From: Taibaiella sp.
GTDB taxonomy: Bacteria; Bacteroidota; Bacteroidia; Chitinophagales; Chitinophagaceae
Length of the DNA: 64,000 nt
Reading direction: 5' to 3'
Assembly (NCBI GenBank): GCA_016786705.1
Contig: JAEUVV010000009.1
Location: forward strand, 124,001-188,000
This document shows, one piece after another, positions 35,701-44,467 of this stretch. Below the pieces are notes generated by a model. That model had not been told where the DNA came from. It did no database searches and saw only the letters and a program-made list of their open reading frames with translations. Position 1 is the stretch's first letter; each line of letters opens with the position of its first letter. The translations under genes and the position numbers were made by a program.

Positions 35701-38397
35701 AATGGCCAGGTTGTTGGTCGTAGATTCATTCCATGCGGTTGATTGCTTTTGGAGCAGTCCGCTACAATCGTCTCTGCCTATACCGAAAATATCATTTTTA
35801 TAGGTAGCGTGTGCCGGCCAAATGATACTGCCATTAGCAGCAACATAGTTCGCCGTTCCATTTGCCAAAGGAATACTGTATTTTACCGCTAAATAAGTGT
35901 TTACTCTTGCAATTTCTGCTTCAGACAATGCATCGCTGTAAACAATTAATTCCGGTGAGTAAAAAGTATTAAAGATTCCTGAACCCCCTGAAGCTAAATC
36001 GACATCAGAACCAATTATAAAACTTCCTGAAAGAGATAATGATTGCGTTGTAGCTCTTGTATGCACCGTTTCACCATTTACTCTTAAAAGTGCGGCAGTA
36101 CCACTATGTGTTGAATTGTAAAGTCCTAATTGTCCCATTGCAAGAGCGCCGCTTCCTGAACTTTGCGCAACACCATTTCCGTAAAGACCATATTTCCCTG
36201 ATAAACTCGTACCGCTATTTTCCCATCTATGATTAGCACCTCCTAAAGTAATAATTTCATTAAAATCTAAAGAAGAAGCACCCAAGCCCTTCAATACGTA
36301 AAATTCGGCAAAAGTATTATCACCATTCATACCAAGAGAATTGGTAGTTTCCATCCCTTGCCCCCAATTCACTCCATACCTGATGGCTGGATTGTAGTTA
36401 AAAATATTTACATCTTTTCTTACGCCGGCACCAGCAGGTTGACCAAATGCTCTAACTAAATTATTCTGATTAGGACTTAAGTCATTCCAGGTACCTATAT
36501 TTCCTGTTGCCAGATCCAGATCGTCTGCCTTTGCCCAAAGCTTAAGCCCATTTGCCACACCACCCGGGGCAACAACTGTCCAGGCATAGGTAATCACATC
36601 GCCATTGTTAATGGATACATTTTCAAAAGTAGCCACACCATTAAGTACACTGTTTGCCGGAATAGCATCAACAGTACCTGTGGTAAAATCTCCATCTCCA
36701 TCTCTGTCAATAAGCATGGTAATAGCTGTAGCACTACCTTTAAACAATATGGTGCCCTGCCCGGCACTAAAAGTCAAAGCCCCGGGATTACCGGTGACTT
36801 GAGCTTTCCACTCCCGGCCAACTCTGCTTACCGCGCAGCCTGCCGATGTGGCATAGGAAGCCGGTATTTCGGTGGTTTGACTGTTTAGAGCAGTTCCGTT
36901 ATCACCTATAAGTACAAAATCGCCATCTGCCAAAGCACCTGTATTCGCTGCATTAGAAGCGGCTATTGCTCCTTTTGCAAGCACTAAAAAATCAGAGCCA
37001 TTGAGCGATTTCATTTGACTCTGGCTCTGCTTTTGGTATAAACCTTGCGCATTTTCTCTGGCTATACCAAAAATTCTATTGGTATAGCCAGTATTTGTTG
37101 CCTGATTATAAACTATAGTATTAGCAGCACTCAAATAATTGTGTGGCAAAGCAATACCGTATTTAATAGCCAGGTAAGAATTGACGCGCTGTCTTTGATT
37201 TTCACTTAATTCAAAAGGATAATAAATGGCTTCCGGCAATAAAGCGTTATTCATATCGCTAATTGTCAAGCCATCAGACTCTGCATCCACATTTGAAACA
37301 TGGTTAGTGGCCGTTGCATTTATTCCATTTCCCCCTACAGTTAATGGATTTTGTGTGGTACTAGCAGTTCCTCCCAATTCCTGGCTAACAAAACCATGCA
37401 ACATTTTTGGCTCGTTAGCAGTATAAGCGGAGGTAATAGTATTTCCACTTCCTGCTACAGCAAACTGTGTCGAAGTATTGTTCTTAAAAAATCCTATTCG
37501 CTGACTATTAGAGTTATCTCCATGATAAAACATCCAAGCTCCAGTTTGCCCAACGTTGGATACATACTGATTGACCAGGAACATAGTTTTGGTGGCTCCC
37601 CTATAGCTTAAACCCGGTTGCTGACTAGTAAGTGCTCTAAAACGGTCATCACCATCAAAACGAACACCCGGATTAAAGTTAACTAAAGTTGTACTATTAC
37701 TTTGTGATGTACCTGATCCTGTTCTGGATAAGTTACCTGTACCACTAAAATCAGGTGCCTGGTTCACAAAACCATTAACATTACCTGCACTAAAAGTTAA
37801 GTTATCTCCTTTATACCATGCGGTAAGTTTAGCACCTTCATAGCGCACAAACCTGCCATCTAAATTAGTGGCAGTGGTGATGTTACTGCCCGAAGGTCCG
37901 TTAGCTATTTGTAGTGTGGCATTATTTGATCCCGCAAGTTCATAATATTTAACTTTAATAGTATGGTCACCTGCTGTTAAATTTACTACACTACTTTGTG
38001 TCCCAGTAGTAGAAACTGCCTGCACTATAAGTATATCATCAATATATAGCCAGATCCTGTCGTCTGCCGCCACACTAAAGGTATAATTACCGGCAACCGG
38101 GATTTCTACAATACCTGTATATTCAAGAGCGTAGTAGGAATCATCTATTTGGTTAAACTCTGTTCCGGTAATCTTATTGGTGTATCCGTAATTACCAGGC
38201 ACCGCATTTGTCGTACCTGCACCAAACTGCGATTGGTTGCTAAAAGTACCATTGTAGTAGTCTACCTTATACCCGCGGGTGGTACCGGTAGCTACCCCTC
38301 CGGGGTATTGCTGCGCCACAGCGAGCGTTCCCGATAAGGCCGGGAGGCTCATGAGGCAGAGCAACACTTTTATAAATTTGTTAAAATTTTTATACAT
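29752..38397 (-). CDS. Giant T9SS-secreted protein with PA14 and five LamG-like/'YLAIKYG' modules
   Basis: 2881 aa. Signal peptide (1-28), then a PA14-like domain at about 45-175 (YKVDYYNGTFSNQSQFG, VAADDRIWLYIDD) and a second PA14-like domain at about 1060-1200 (LKYEYYTV..., RAPLADDRFALVIGN). Five modules follow a common plan: a LamG/concanavalin-like segment, the string S/TYLAIK(Y/W)G at about residues 415, 836, 1446, 1879 and 2297, then 'IGRDDCxxLxQKQS' about 40 later, then a beta domain with W-K/R-V-x-x-x-G. This matches the DUF8202-type adhesin module I know from Bacteroidota. The last 75 residues (VYPNPANESVFVAGLEGN ... TATFKVVKH) are a type A T9SS signal. Likely a glycan-binding outer-surface protein; the ligand is unknown. 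Confidence 0.88.
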   Translation of the reverse strand: MYKNFNKFIKVLLCLMSLPALSGTLAVAQQYPGGVATGTTRGYKVDYYNGTFSNQSQFGAGTTNAVPGNYGYTNKITGTEFNQIDDSYYALEYTGIVEIPVAGNYTFSVAADDRIWLYIDDILIVQAVSTTGTQSSVVNLTAGDHTIKVKYYELAGSNNATLQIANGPSGSNITTATNLDGRFVRYEGAKLTAWYKGDNLTFSAGNVNGFVNQAPDFSGTGNLSRTGSGTSQSNSTTLVNFNPGVRFDGDDRFRALTSQQPGLSYRGATKTMFLVNQYVSNVGQTGAWMFYHGDNSNSQRIGFFKNNTSTQFAVAGSGNTITSAYTANEPKMLHGFVSQELGGTASTTQNPLTVGGNGINATATNHVSNVDAESDGLTISDMNNALLPEAIYYPFELSENQRQRVNSYLAIKYGIALPHNYLSAANTIVYNQATNTGYTNRIFGIARENAQGLYQKQSQSQMKSLNGSDFLVLAKGAIAASNAANTGALADGDFVLIGDNGTALNSQTTEIPASYATSAGCAVSRVGREWKAQVTGNPGALTFSAGQGTILFKGSATAITMLIDRDGDGDFTTGTVDAIPANSVLNGVATFENVSINNGDVITYAWTVVAPGGVANGLKLWAKADDLDLATGNIGTWNDLSPNQNNLVRAFGQPAGAGVRKDVNIFNYNPAIRYGVNWGQGMETTNSLGMNGDNTFAEFYVLKGLGASSLDFNEIITLGGANHRWENSGTSLSGKYGLYGNGVAQSSGSGALAMGQLGLYNSTHSGTAALLRVNGETVHTRATTQSLSLSGSFIIGSDVDLASGGSGIFNTFYSPELIVYSDALSEAEIARVNTYLAVKYSIPLANGTANYVAANGSIIWPAHATYKNDIFGIGRDDCSGLLQKQSTAWNESTTNNLAIALGAIAATNEANSSAFATNNQFLVVAHDGGALNYTSTNLPAGYSSCNGSRYARSWKVANTGNVAGVQLRFGNATFPLSSNWSNVQLAIDVDGDADFTSGTVNLITPSSLNAGVATFDNVTIPDGAVFTLVFTVGYPGGISAPISDVGTGRQTIGGVVHTNGLKYEYYTVTNPGGTNTLLNGANQFNTTLFNANLRSTGYHHNTDNFHTQFQNFQDDNFAVVLKGKIYIPSTTATWRFRAPLADDRFALVIGNQVIFNTTTSGTATSIDISLTAGYHDILVIGQENSGGQLFNLEWNNGSGTGYGIIPNANFFTTMTGMSAWHMADDNLLNTLNEGAQAAGRAWYDLSGNANHLSSQGGNFDYYQSTASQLSNYNPVLNFRAERFNGPGLVSGFAYGNVSRSLFVAATNTAASGTETIFTGYGNRGGSANGTTYGFSRLGTGILQLFTRSNNFNDASGAFYPRPALDVLSTTLNGTGVSIFANNGLRSSGTLGSIPSTRFGTNATDEYQVGSSPTYTNYYMGKLNEVIYYPWELNTEERHRINSYLAIKWGTTLDQTTPTNYVASDGSVIWNAATATTFNKDITVIGRDDCGALNQKQSTSTDGDDIVSMGIGSTELAVNNLVNTNSFDNDKTFMSFAHNGVNVSTTTVSNMPTGLSGCYTRLQREWKVQSVGSVGNVSIEMGKKDFLTINAATYKPLLLISNTPGDYSGATVVENTNVLNGKAYFNDVALTNGQYFTLAYIEAAPGGVKSNMTVWFNSDYDAFTDVAQTTYVQNDGDNVASINNIKFGASFTKVEQSNAAYQPKYYKSAFNYNAGILFDGSNDVLRSAGNINTLDYRSNAQLTSVLAGYNLGSGTQNVFWFHDDGGGVNKTAIERNQAFWNSSTNLLRNPTLTDPEIYSYLNTNGPGLGYRLLSNLNTVGGGTTNSTSTFDGVFRIGSQSLTGGGNPANFYLGEFVIYNDDKGAANSYDMKRMHSYLAIKYGFTLGNVAIGGSYIASDGTVTYDYASHWNRITGIGMDDCSALDQKQSFSQVISGGALVKISNDPAGMAVSNKENTAKFTADKSFLVFGDDDGSLTWTGDDAIVANGQSMIRLNRTWRVKETGTVGTVYLEVPDDASALPTKLPTEENTVYLLVSNTASFANPLAAVEMTPNGTDWSVNYDFADAQYYTFATQTTCLGPGGITEGLTSWFKTDDMTVGSVGTGVANALVDRMGNNNLATTGSGTYNVVAASPASNYNKHFAITAGGSLVKTGLSQNSLASATEGSAYAVGFSDATYANNGLFGMSYSNADPSPFGTYDKPWFRTTVSGIIVPTPGQFHVYGTIKRADTLLNHYDGTNVITPSFTSTLSTSNAYNLRIGSRYTGTGLTYTNTDFAEGFTYNRGLSEAEREVLGTYLAIKYGVSKNIGYYSPAYDGTNAASTTLYSVTDNGYIYRMFGLGRHDAGCLLQKQSRSVGTGSLLKMSVSNTIESDNSLNTGTFVQDLTYVMAGDNNGAVNWTTAVETPALYGGTSCVAAYRLTREWRMKGFGADQQVMITVPDNSSSEATKLPVLPSGATGVYMIVNDTSDFSINANQVEIPMTLNTGTNEWEANYTVPASLNDYQFFTFVSRTDIGASTPVAIPGGVVTDGSVISCDSLPYTYYKGTGSYADSAILAVDANGNTFAPTEIRINNQGTLTGGSGIFSNSGSGYYESTDGTNTLRITKRLHTVVAPGTYSVNGGVVVRIYYTAADLAAMQSDAFAGGAIIERQGWFKSPESSATATVASMSPTNITAQELTPIASGTEDGVAYVEFLVNSFSTFGYFVKTTPEPLPVELLSFTATADGDCKVNLSWKSGIEHNLARYYVEQSTDAYSFTTIGEVAAKGSNSDYRYATEVSTADKLFYRLKMLDRDGRYKHSSIAMVQANCKVSALRVYPNPANESVFVAGLEGNETIELLDYTGRLLKRSLSKATTHELSLSEHAAGLYLIKVINSNGSTATFKVVKH

Positions 38398-38891
38398 ATT
38401 TTCAATTTTTGTTTAGAATCAGCTACAATAATTTTGCAGCTTTAATCTTAATGAAGGCTATGAAGCATCCCAAAGATGCTGCCGCCTGAGCACTTTTAAC
38501 TGCTCTTCGAAATCGTTGATTTATCGGTCCATACTTTTAAGCTTTAATGAGTGTGAGTAATTTTGTTTCATTGGGCTTAATATTTGAATAAGCCGGCCTT
38601 GTTGTTAACCTCTTCTTTTGATTCAAACCATATTTGTAGTAGTATTTAAGGAGTTAAGAAATAATCGGGTCGCCTCGCAAGAGGAAGGGATGAACCAAAC
38701 AGTAAAAGTTATATCACCCAAATTATTTTAAAGCTCTGTATAGGAACACAAAGAAATAAGCAATATTTAATACTATAATTATCCCGGAACCATAATCATA
38801 TATTACAGCTACAGGAACATATTAATTTCATTAAAATTAGTGACAGGCAAATGGCACTAAAAGGATAAAAACCAAGGCGTCGATATTTTCA
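38398..38891. other. Upstream region of the giant surface-protein gene
   Basis: 494 bases without a credible gene. It holds a small perfect hairpin AGCATC-CCAAA-GATGCT (about 38463-38479). On the minus strand no perfect TAnnTTTG box was found, so the promoter of the giant gene was not located. Confidence 0.4.
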
Positions 38892-39206
38892 CTATAATAA
38901 ATAGAGTAGCAGCTTTCTTTTCCCGGGCAGATCCACCAGCCAGGTCTTACGCCCTTCTGCATATAAAGATGCGACCTCCAGGTGTACCTCATTAGCTGTT
39001 ACAGGTAATTCAACAAGTAATTTTCGAGTATCCGTATAGCGCACCGGAACAAAAGTAAATGCATCGCCGTATAACACATCTTCTACACCGACAATAAACA
39101 GGTGTATTGATTTTATATGCTTTGTGATACTCACACAACTGGAAGCTACATGTATTTTGTAATCTATTTCGAGCCAGAGCTCCCCGAAATTAAATAGTTG
39201 TTTCAT
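38892..39206 (-). CDS. Small unknown protein
   Basis: 104 aa from ATG 39206; a longer reading from TTG 39227 adds 7 residues (MFEFIKD). Compact alternating hydrophobic and polar sequence ('LFNFGELWLEIDYKIHVASSCVSITKHIKSIHLF', 'LLVELPVTANEVHLEV') suggests a beta-rich fold; no signal peptide or TM segment. I do not recognise the family. It sits alone between the giant surface-protein gene and aquaporin Z on the same strand. Base composition matches its neighbours, which supports it as a real gene. Confidence 0.5.
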   Translation of the reverse strand: MKQLFNFGELWLEIDYKIHVASSCVSITKHIKSIHLFIVGVEDVLYGDAFTFVPVRYTDTRKLLVELPVTANEVHLEVASLYAEGRKTWLVDLPGKRKLLLYLL

Positions 39207-39335
39207 ATCTTTAATAAACTCAAACAAAACCGGGCATCCCTACCCTTAACATGCCGGAATAATTAAAGCACGGCACATATAACGCCTTATCTATAAACAA
39301 GAGCTGGCTCACTTTCTTTAAATAAAAACCACTAC

Positions 39336-40043
39336 TTAATCATCAGGCATGTCTTCCATAAGCCTGTAAACCAAAGCACCTGTAGCTCCTCCCAGTAAAG
39401 GCGCTATAAAAAACAACCATAGTTGCGCCAAAGCGGCACCTCCGACAAAAAGTGCCTGGGCTAAAGACCTTGCAGGGTTTACAGATGTATTGGTAATGGG
39501 AATGGAGACCATGTGGATAAGGGTAAGTGCCAGGCCGATAATAATGCCCGCAAATTCTGAATTAGCCTGCTTAGCTGTAGCGCCCATAATAATGATCAGG
39601 AAAAAAGCAGTTAACAAAAACTCCGTGAAGAAAGCTGCACTTATAGAATAGCTGCGCCCGGAATAACCAGGCATACCATAAAAGTTGGTTGCAAAAGCTC
39701 CTGCTCCAGCGGTAGAAAAAGATTCCGCCTCGTTGAGTAATAGATGAAGACATGCCGCGGCTGTAACAGCACCCAAGCACTGTGCCAATATATAGGGCAG
39801 AATATCGCTAGGCGGAAACCGCTTTCCTATAGCCAGCCCGAGGGTAACGGCAGGATTAAAATGTCCGCCTGAAATGTGCCCGACTGCATAAGCCATAGTA
39901 AGCACACTAAGGCCAAAAGCCAGGGCTACTCCTGCTATACCGATACCCAGGCCCGGGATGCCTGCGGCAAATACAGCGCTGCCGCACCCTGCAAAGACCA
40001 GCCAAAAAGTTCCTGTAAACTCTGCCAATAATTTCCTTCTCAT
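39336..40043 (-). CDS. aqpZ: Aquaporin Z
   Basis: 235 aa MIP-family water channel of the inner membrane. Both NPA boxes are present: [10 protein letters not shown] (about 60-69) and [16 protein letters not shown] (about 180-195), with an N-terminal [17 protein letters not shown] typical of AqpZ. Six TM segments are visible. The selectivity-filter positions in loop E (SVNPARS) fit a water channel rather than a glycerol facilitator, where Asp is usual after NPAR (NPARD). The gene is monocistronic and divergent from the second two-component pair. Confidence 0.94.
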   Translation of the reverse strand: MRRKLLAEFTGTFWLVFAGCGSAVFAAGIPGLGIGIAGVALAFGLSVLTMAYAVGHISGGHFNPAVTLGLAIGKRFPPSDILPYILAQCLGAVTAAACLHLLLNEAESFSTAGAGAFATNFYGMPGYSGRSYSISAAFFTEFLLTAFFLIIIMGATAKQANSEFAGIIIGLALTLIHMVSIPITNTSVNPARSLAQALFVGGAALAQLWLFFIAPLLGGATGALVYRLMEDMPDD

Positions 40044-40738
40044 ATTTTCTTTTTAATTGCGGTATGTAATTAAATAACTGAAATATGCACAGCAATACCA
40101 CTCCTGCTACATCCCCTTTAAAACCAGTATCTGAAACACTTTATTCTAGAAAAAGCAACTACCCTAACAGCTTTCTCATTCTTCTATTATTACCCTGATC
40201 CACTAAAGGTTATTACCTGTTATCTTAGTATCTAAAACATTAACGTTGCAAAGGAAAAAATATAATAACAGGTATTTCTTAACAGGAAGCTAAGTACACA
40301 ATATATTGTTATATATACTACCTGATTAGCTATTTTTAGTGACAGATTAGAAGTAGATTAATCTTTTTTGACTATGAGTTAAAACGCATCATTTACCTGC
40401 TGCAAATGGAGCAAAAATTTATCTACAAAACAGTACAAACATTGAAATATTTTACATTACATTTGTAACAGAAGTAACCTATAGGTTATAGCAACTACCC
40501 CATCCTACAATCCGACTCCTATTATTAAAAACATACTGAAATGCCTTGGTTATTTTATTTTCTCAATGCGTATTAATTAACAGCGAAACCATCCGTTTTA
40601 TTCAGTTCCGTGTAGTTATAAGTTATTGCTGTCGACTATCACAGTATTATTATCCTGTGCTTATTGAAACAATAAAGAAAAATATAAAAAAACCGCTGCC
40701 GGATTACATATTATAACCATTAAGTATAAGCAAAAAGT
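40044..40738. other. Divergent intergenic region aqpZ / response regulator
   Basis: About 695 AT-rich bases. No ORF worth calling and no perfect -7 box on the plus strand. Long for an intergenic region here, so it likely carries the control signals for both flanking genes. Confidence 0.4.
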
Positions 40739-41380
40739 ATGAAAGAACTACTAAATGAAAGCATAGCTGTGATATTTGATGATCATGCCATGTTTACCGA
40801 CCCTTTCAGTGCGGCATTAGAGCGTTATGCGCTTTTCAGAAGAGTATATGCGTTCAATAAAGAGGCGGAATTAATCAGTTTTTTTCTAAACCTGCCTAAC
40901 CGCACAAGGATATATCTCTTTATTGACTACCAGATGCCCGAGCGCAACGCTCCATCTGTTATACAGGATGTAAAAAGGATTTCCAGGTCAGTAACAGTAA
41001 TTGTTCTTTCCACGCTTACTAACCCTGTGCTGATAAAAGATCTTTTGCAACATAGCGGTATACAGGGCTTTATCAGCAAAACAAGTGGCTTCAATGAAAT
41101 AGTTGAATGCCTGCACGCCATCGGCAGAAATGAGCAGTTCATATCCCCTGATATTAAAAACATGTTGAATGATGTTACAGAATATACAGTAAGCTTTACA
41201 CCGCGGGAATTGGAGATCCTTCAATGCTGCTTACAAGGCTATAGTATTGAAATTACTGCTAAAAAACTTTTTATCAGTATTAATACGGTCATCACTCATA
41301 GGAGAAGAATGATGAGAAAAGCAAACTGTAAGTCTACGGGAGAGCTAATCGCTTATGCCAGGAAAATAGGCATAATTTAA
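40739..41380 (+). CDS. NarL/LuxR-type response regulator, paralogue of the one at 23451-24095
   Basis: 213 aa. Receiver with VIFDDHAMF (11-19), phospho-acceptor Asp63 (LFIDYQMP) and SKTSG carrying the conserved Lys; LuxR-type HTH at about 148-213 (FTPRELEILQCCLQGYSIEITAKKLFISINTVITHRRRMMRKANCKSTGEL). The two regulators align along their full length, including the distinctive 'TNPVLIKDLL' / 'ANPMIINEML' and the RxxMM-K/RK stretch after the HTH, so they are clear paralogues. Encoded 188 bases upstream of its kinase. Confidence 0.9.
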   Translation: MKELLNESIAVIFDDHAMFTDPFSAALERYALFRRVYAFNKEAELISFFLNLPNRTRIYLFIDYQMPERNAPSVIQDVKRISRSVTVIVLSTLTNPVLIKDLLQHSGIQGFISKTSGFNEIVECLHAIGRNEQFISPDIKNMLNDVTEYTVSFTPRELEILQCCLQGYSIEITAKKLFISINTVITHRRRMMRKANCKSTGELIAYARKIGII

Positions 41381-41568
41381 AAGGCAAATCGGAGCACTTG
41401 AGTATAGCAGTCCATTTGTTCATAAGCTCTTTAAGATACAGTACCTTTCGCCTTGCTTTTCAACAAATGGATGGTACAGATTCCTAAAGGCAACAAATCC
41501 CAGCCTTCATCAAAGCCCAGGCCTATTATTCAAGCAGTCTTCATAACAAGTGAAATAAATATATACAA

Positions 41569-43500
41569 ATGAAACAGTTTGGAATATTCTACACTACACT
41601 GTCATTAGTCCTATTATTAGGTTGCTCAATTCCCAGCCGTTTACTGGCACAACCTAAAAGTATAGCTTATAATAAATATGACCAGCTTTACCTTTCAGAG
41701 CAGATGAGCACAAGCGATTTCCTGGACAGCACCTATGCGCATATCTTAAGGCAACTCCATAACGGCGCAGCGCTTGATAGTGAACAGCTCATCACCCTAT
41801 TATCATTATACAAAAAAACCGCCTGGAGCAGTAAGCCATTTGATGTACATAAAAGGAACTACTATAAGCTGCTGATCCAAAACGCCCAAAACCAGAACAA
41901 AGGCGGAGAAGCCCTGTTTTATATTGACATAATCGAAACGGAAGAGAGGAAGCAGGGAAAAAAAAGATCACTTGCCGGCCTTAATGAAAAGTATGAGTAT
42001 TTTGCATCTATTGAAGACCATCATAAAATAATCAGCTTGTATGCGCAAGATGCTCCTTTGCTTGCAAATGTTCCTTTTACTCTTAGAGATTCGGCAACAT
42101 CTCAAAAATACTACTATCATGCGCTCATCATATATACCACTTTAGTCTATGCACTCTCCAATACAGGAGACCGCATGAACCAGATCCCGCTTATTCTAAA
42201 AAAAGAAAAAGCTATTAGAGATACCGTTGCTGCTATTTATGGAAAAGAATCGAAACAATACATAATGTCAGCATGGGTTTACGGCCTTTCAGGATATTAT
42301 AATGCTTTTATCAAACTTAAAGATTATAAGCTGGCAGAACAGATACTACAAGATATGGCTCGTATCATTGATGCTGACCACCAACCTGAACAATCATGGA
42401 AAAACAAATTCAGGTTATTGTTATACCATAACAAAACAGACCTGTTTACAAAAATGAGTAAGAATGACAGCGCTACTCACTATCTTAATAAATATAAGGC
42501 AGCATTTCCTGATCAGTATGTCTTACCAAGAATTGGACATATGGAAGCAACTTTATATGCTCAATCAGGGCAATACGAGCAAGCCTTTCATGCACTGGAG
42601 AAGGCCTATAAAATACAAGATACACAGATTAACTCTATACAGCAAGAAGCCGGCAAAATACTCTATGCTTATACAGAAGCCCGCTATAACAAAGAAAAAC
42701 TGGAAGAGGCCAGGGCTGCTACACAAAAACGAAGCGGCATCATCATTATAGTATCGCTGGTAGCAGCTTTCCTTTATTGGTATATGAGGAGAAGGCAGAG
42801 CAAGTTGAACAATACTATAAAAGAGTTGAATAATATGGCCAATCTCCAGGTTGCCTCTTTAGAAGAAATAAAGCTGCAAGAGCGCATATTGGAACAAAAG
42901 CAATTAGGGCTGGAGTTACACGATAGCTATGGATCGGTCATTGCAGGTTTAAAGTTCCAGCTGGAAGAGCTTATAGAGCAGACAAAAGATATACCATTAA
43001 AACAAAAAGCAACCGGCATAGAAGAAATCGTTAACAATCTATATGAAACAATCAGAAATAAGAGCCATAAGCTTGCAAGTGCATTTGAGCTTACAGATGC
43101 TGAATCCTTTGAAGAAAGGGTAAAAAAACTTGCATATCAATCTTTACCGGTGAATAGATATACTACATTGATCATAGTTGATGATAATTGTTTACAAAAA
43201 GTAACGGTAGAAATGAAAATTGGTATCCTGAGAATAATACAGGAGGCGATTACTAACATCCTTAAACATGCCAAAGCTAATATAGTAGAAATAACACTTT
43301 TTGAAGAAGATGAAATGCTGCAGCTTAATATTACAGACAATGGTTCAGGCCTGAAAAAAAAATCGAAAAACGGATTAGGCCTGCAATCCATTTCCAGGAT
43401 TTTAGCAGAACATAATGGCACGATGAATTTGCAAAGCGAGGCAGGTATTACCAGTCTGACTGCCCGCTTCCCGCTTCCAACGGATTCGTATCACGAATAA
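41569..43500 (+). CDS. TPR-containing sensor histidine kinase, paralogue of the one at 21268-23148
   Basis: 643 aa. The N-terminus has a hydrophobic stretch ending LLLGCSIPSRLLAQ; the LLGC could be a lipobox or the AQ a Sec cleavage site. Periplasmic TPR-like helices at about 100-375, one TM helix (about 389-405), coiled coil, HisKA_3-type H-box KQLGLELHDSYGSV with His451, then HATPase_c (N-box IIQEAITNILKHA near 555-567; ITDNGSGL near 590). Pairs with the response regulator upstream. The input signal is unknown. Confidence 0.9.
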   Translation: MKQFGIFYTTLSLVLLLGCSIPSRLLAQPKSIAYNKYDQLYLSEQMSTSDFLDSTYAHILRQLHNGAALDSEQLITLLSLYKKTAWSSKPFDVHKRNYYKLLIQNAQNQNKGGEALFYIDIIETEERKQGKKRSLAGLNEKYEYFASIEDHHKIISLYAQDAPLLANVPFTLRDSATSQKYYYHALIIYTTLVYALSNTGDRMNQIPLILKKEKAIRDTVAAIYGKESKQYIMSAWVYGLSGYYNAFIKLKDYKLAEQILQDMARIIDADHQPEQSWKNKFRLLLYHNKTDLFTKMSKNDSATHYLNKYKAAFPDQYVLPRIGHMEATLYAQSGQYEQAFHALEKAYKIQDTQINSIQQEAGKILYAYTEARYNKEKLEEARAATQKRSGIIIIVSLVAAFLYWYMRRRQSKLNNTIKELNNMANLQVASLEEIKLQERILEQKQLGLELHDSYGSVIAGLKFQLEELIEQTKDIPLKQKATGIEEIVNNLYETIRNKSHKLASAFELTDAESFEERVKKLAYQSLPVNRYTTLIIVDDNCLQKVTVEMKIGILRIIQEAITNILKHAKANIVEITLFEEDEMLQLNITDNGSGLKKKSKNGLGLQSISRILAEHNGTMNLQSEAGITSLTARFPLPTDSYHE

Positions 43501-43746
43501 TGATGATTTCACTACTTATTTTTCCTAAAAAATGGTGAACATATAAGCATACAACCATAGACTCCAGGTTTCGCACCTAATTTGCGTCTTGAATTCCCAT
43601 TTATTATACCTCTTCGACAGAAAGGCCGGGCTTTTGCATCTGGCTTTGTAATTGATAAACATTTGCATTTATTTCTAAAGAAGGTAATAAAGGTTTTGAA
43701 AACACGAGCAGCAATGGTAATAAAATATAATATAACACATAATAGC

Positions 43747-44064
43747 ATGAAATATATACGGCAAACACTTGCATATTTTGGAGTCGGCAGTTTTCAGTTT
43801 GATAGCATCTTATGGCAAAAATGGCCCCAGAGCAGGGTAACTTTCCTAAAGGATATTCTCAGCGAAAATATAGGGGTAGGAATGAATCCCCGACAGGTAT
43901 GCGCAACATTCGGGTTCGACAAAAAAGAATATTTACGCGGAGTATGGAGCTACCCTATTCCCAATCTTGCCGGTAAATATAAACGTACGCTTAACTTTTA
44001 TTTCGGTAACGACAATGTAGTAAATAGTATTAAAATAAAATATAAGCTCTCACGTACTGATTAA
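43747..44064 (+). CDS. Small unknown protein, BamE/SmpA-like pattern
   Basis: 105 aa from ATG 43747 (an in-frame ATG at 43582 adds 55 residues that look non-coding). The pattern 'GVGMNPRQVCATFGF...RGVWSYPIP......TLNFYFGNDNVVNSIKI' follows the plan of the BamE/SmpA fold (G-M-x-x-x-Q-V, then W-x-Y, then L-x-F-x-F/Y-x-x-x-x-V). There is no signal peptide or lipobox, so an envelope role is uncertain. It lies 246 bases after the kinase gene. The call rests on a weak motif only. Confidence 0.45.
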   Translation: MKYIRQTLAYFGVGSFQFDSILWQKWPQSRVTFLKDILSENIGVGMNPRQVCATFGFDKKEYLRGVWSYPIPNLAGKYKRTLNFYFGNDNVVNSIKIKYKLSRTD

Positions 44065-44254
44065 AGTAATTAAACTACTACAGTATTTTCAATCTGTAGA
44101 AGATACTGTATCATCATTATCCATTAATTACAAAGATCACTTCATCATTATTAGCTAATTCAGCAGCTCAAAAATTAATTGCATTTTCCGGAAACCTACC
44201 TTTACATATAAGAATTAATGAAACGCTTGACTGTTAAACCCTAATACAATAAAG

Positions 44255-44271
44255 TTTTTGTTTCATACTTG
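44255..44271 (+). repeat. 17-base sequence shared with 29235-29251
   Basis: TTTTTGTTTCATACTTG, identical at both sites and directly followed by a terminator hairpin in each. Nearby GAAACGCTTGACTGTT also has a counterpart at 29338. Confidence 0.6.
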
Positions 44272-44272
44272 T

Positions 44273-44321
44273 AAGCCCCATCCATAACTTGTTCCCAGGT
44301 AAATGGAACGGGGCTTTTTTT
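44273..44321 (+). terminator. Two-part hairpin with T-tract
   Basis: AAGCCCC (44273-44279) pairs with GGGGCTT (44310-44316); inside, GTTCC (44291-44295) pairs with GGAAC (44305-44309); then seven Ts end at 44321. It may end the transcript from 43747 or define the 3' end of a short RNA. Confidence 0.65.
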
Positions 44322-44467
44322 AGAAGCATATTAATTCCCGGATAAACAAACAATAATGTAAAATCTACCTTGGATCTTGGATAGCATTCATATAAGTAGA
44401 GCTTGCTTAAACAATTAGTGAAACAAAAAATGCTTTATTAACAGACACTATAAAAAGATGATCGCAA

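Noticed and set aside
43582..43746. N-terminal extension of the small protein at 43747
   Set aside because: The 55 extra residues are basic and without pattern, and look like read-through of intergenic DNA.
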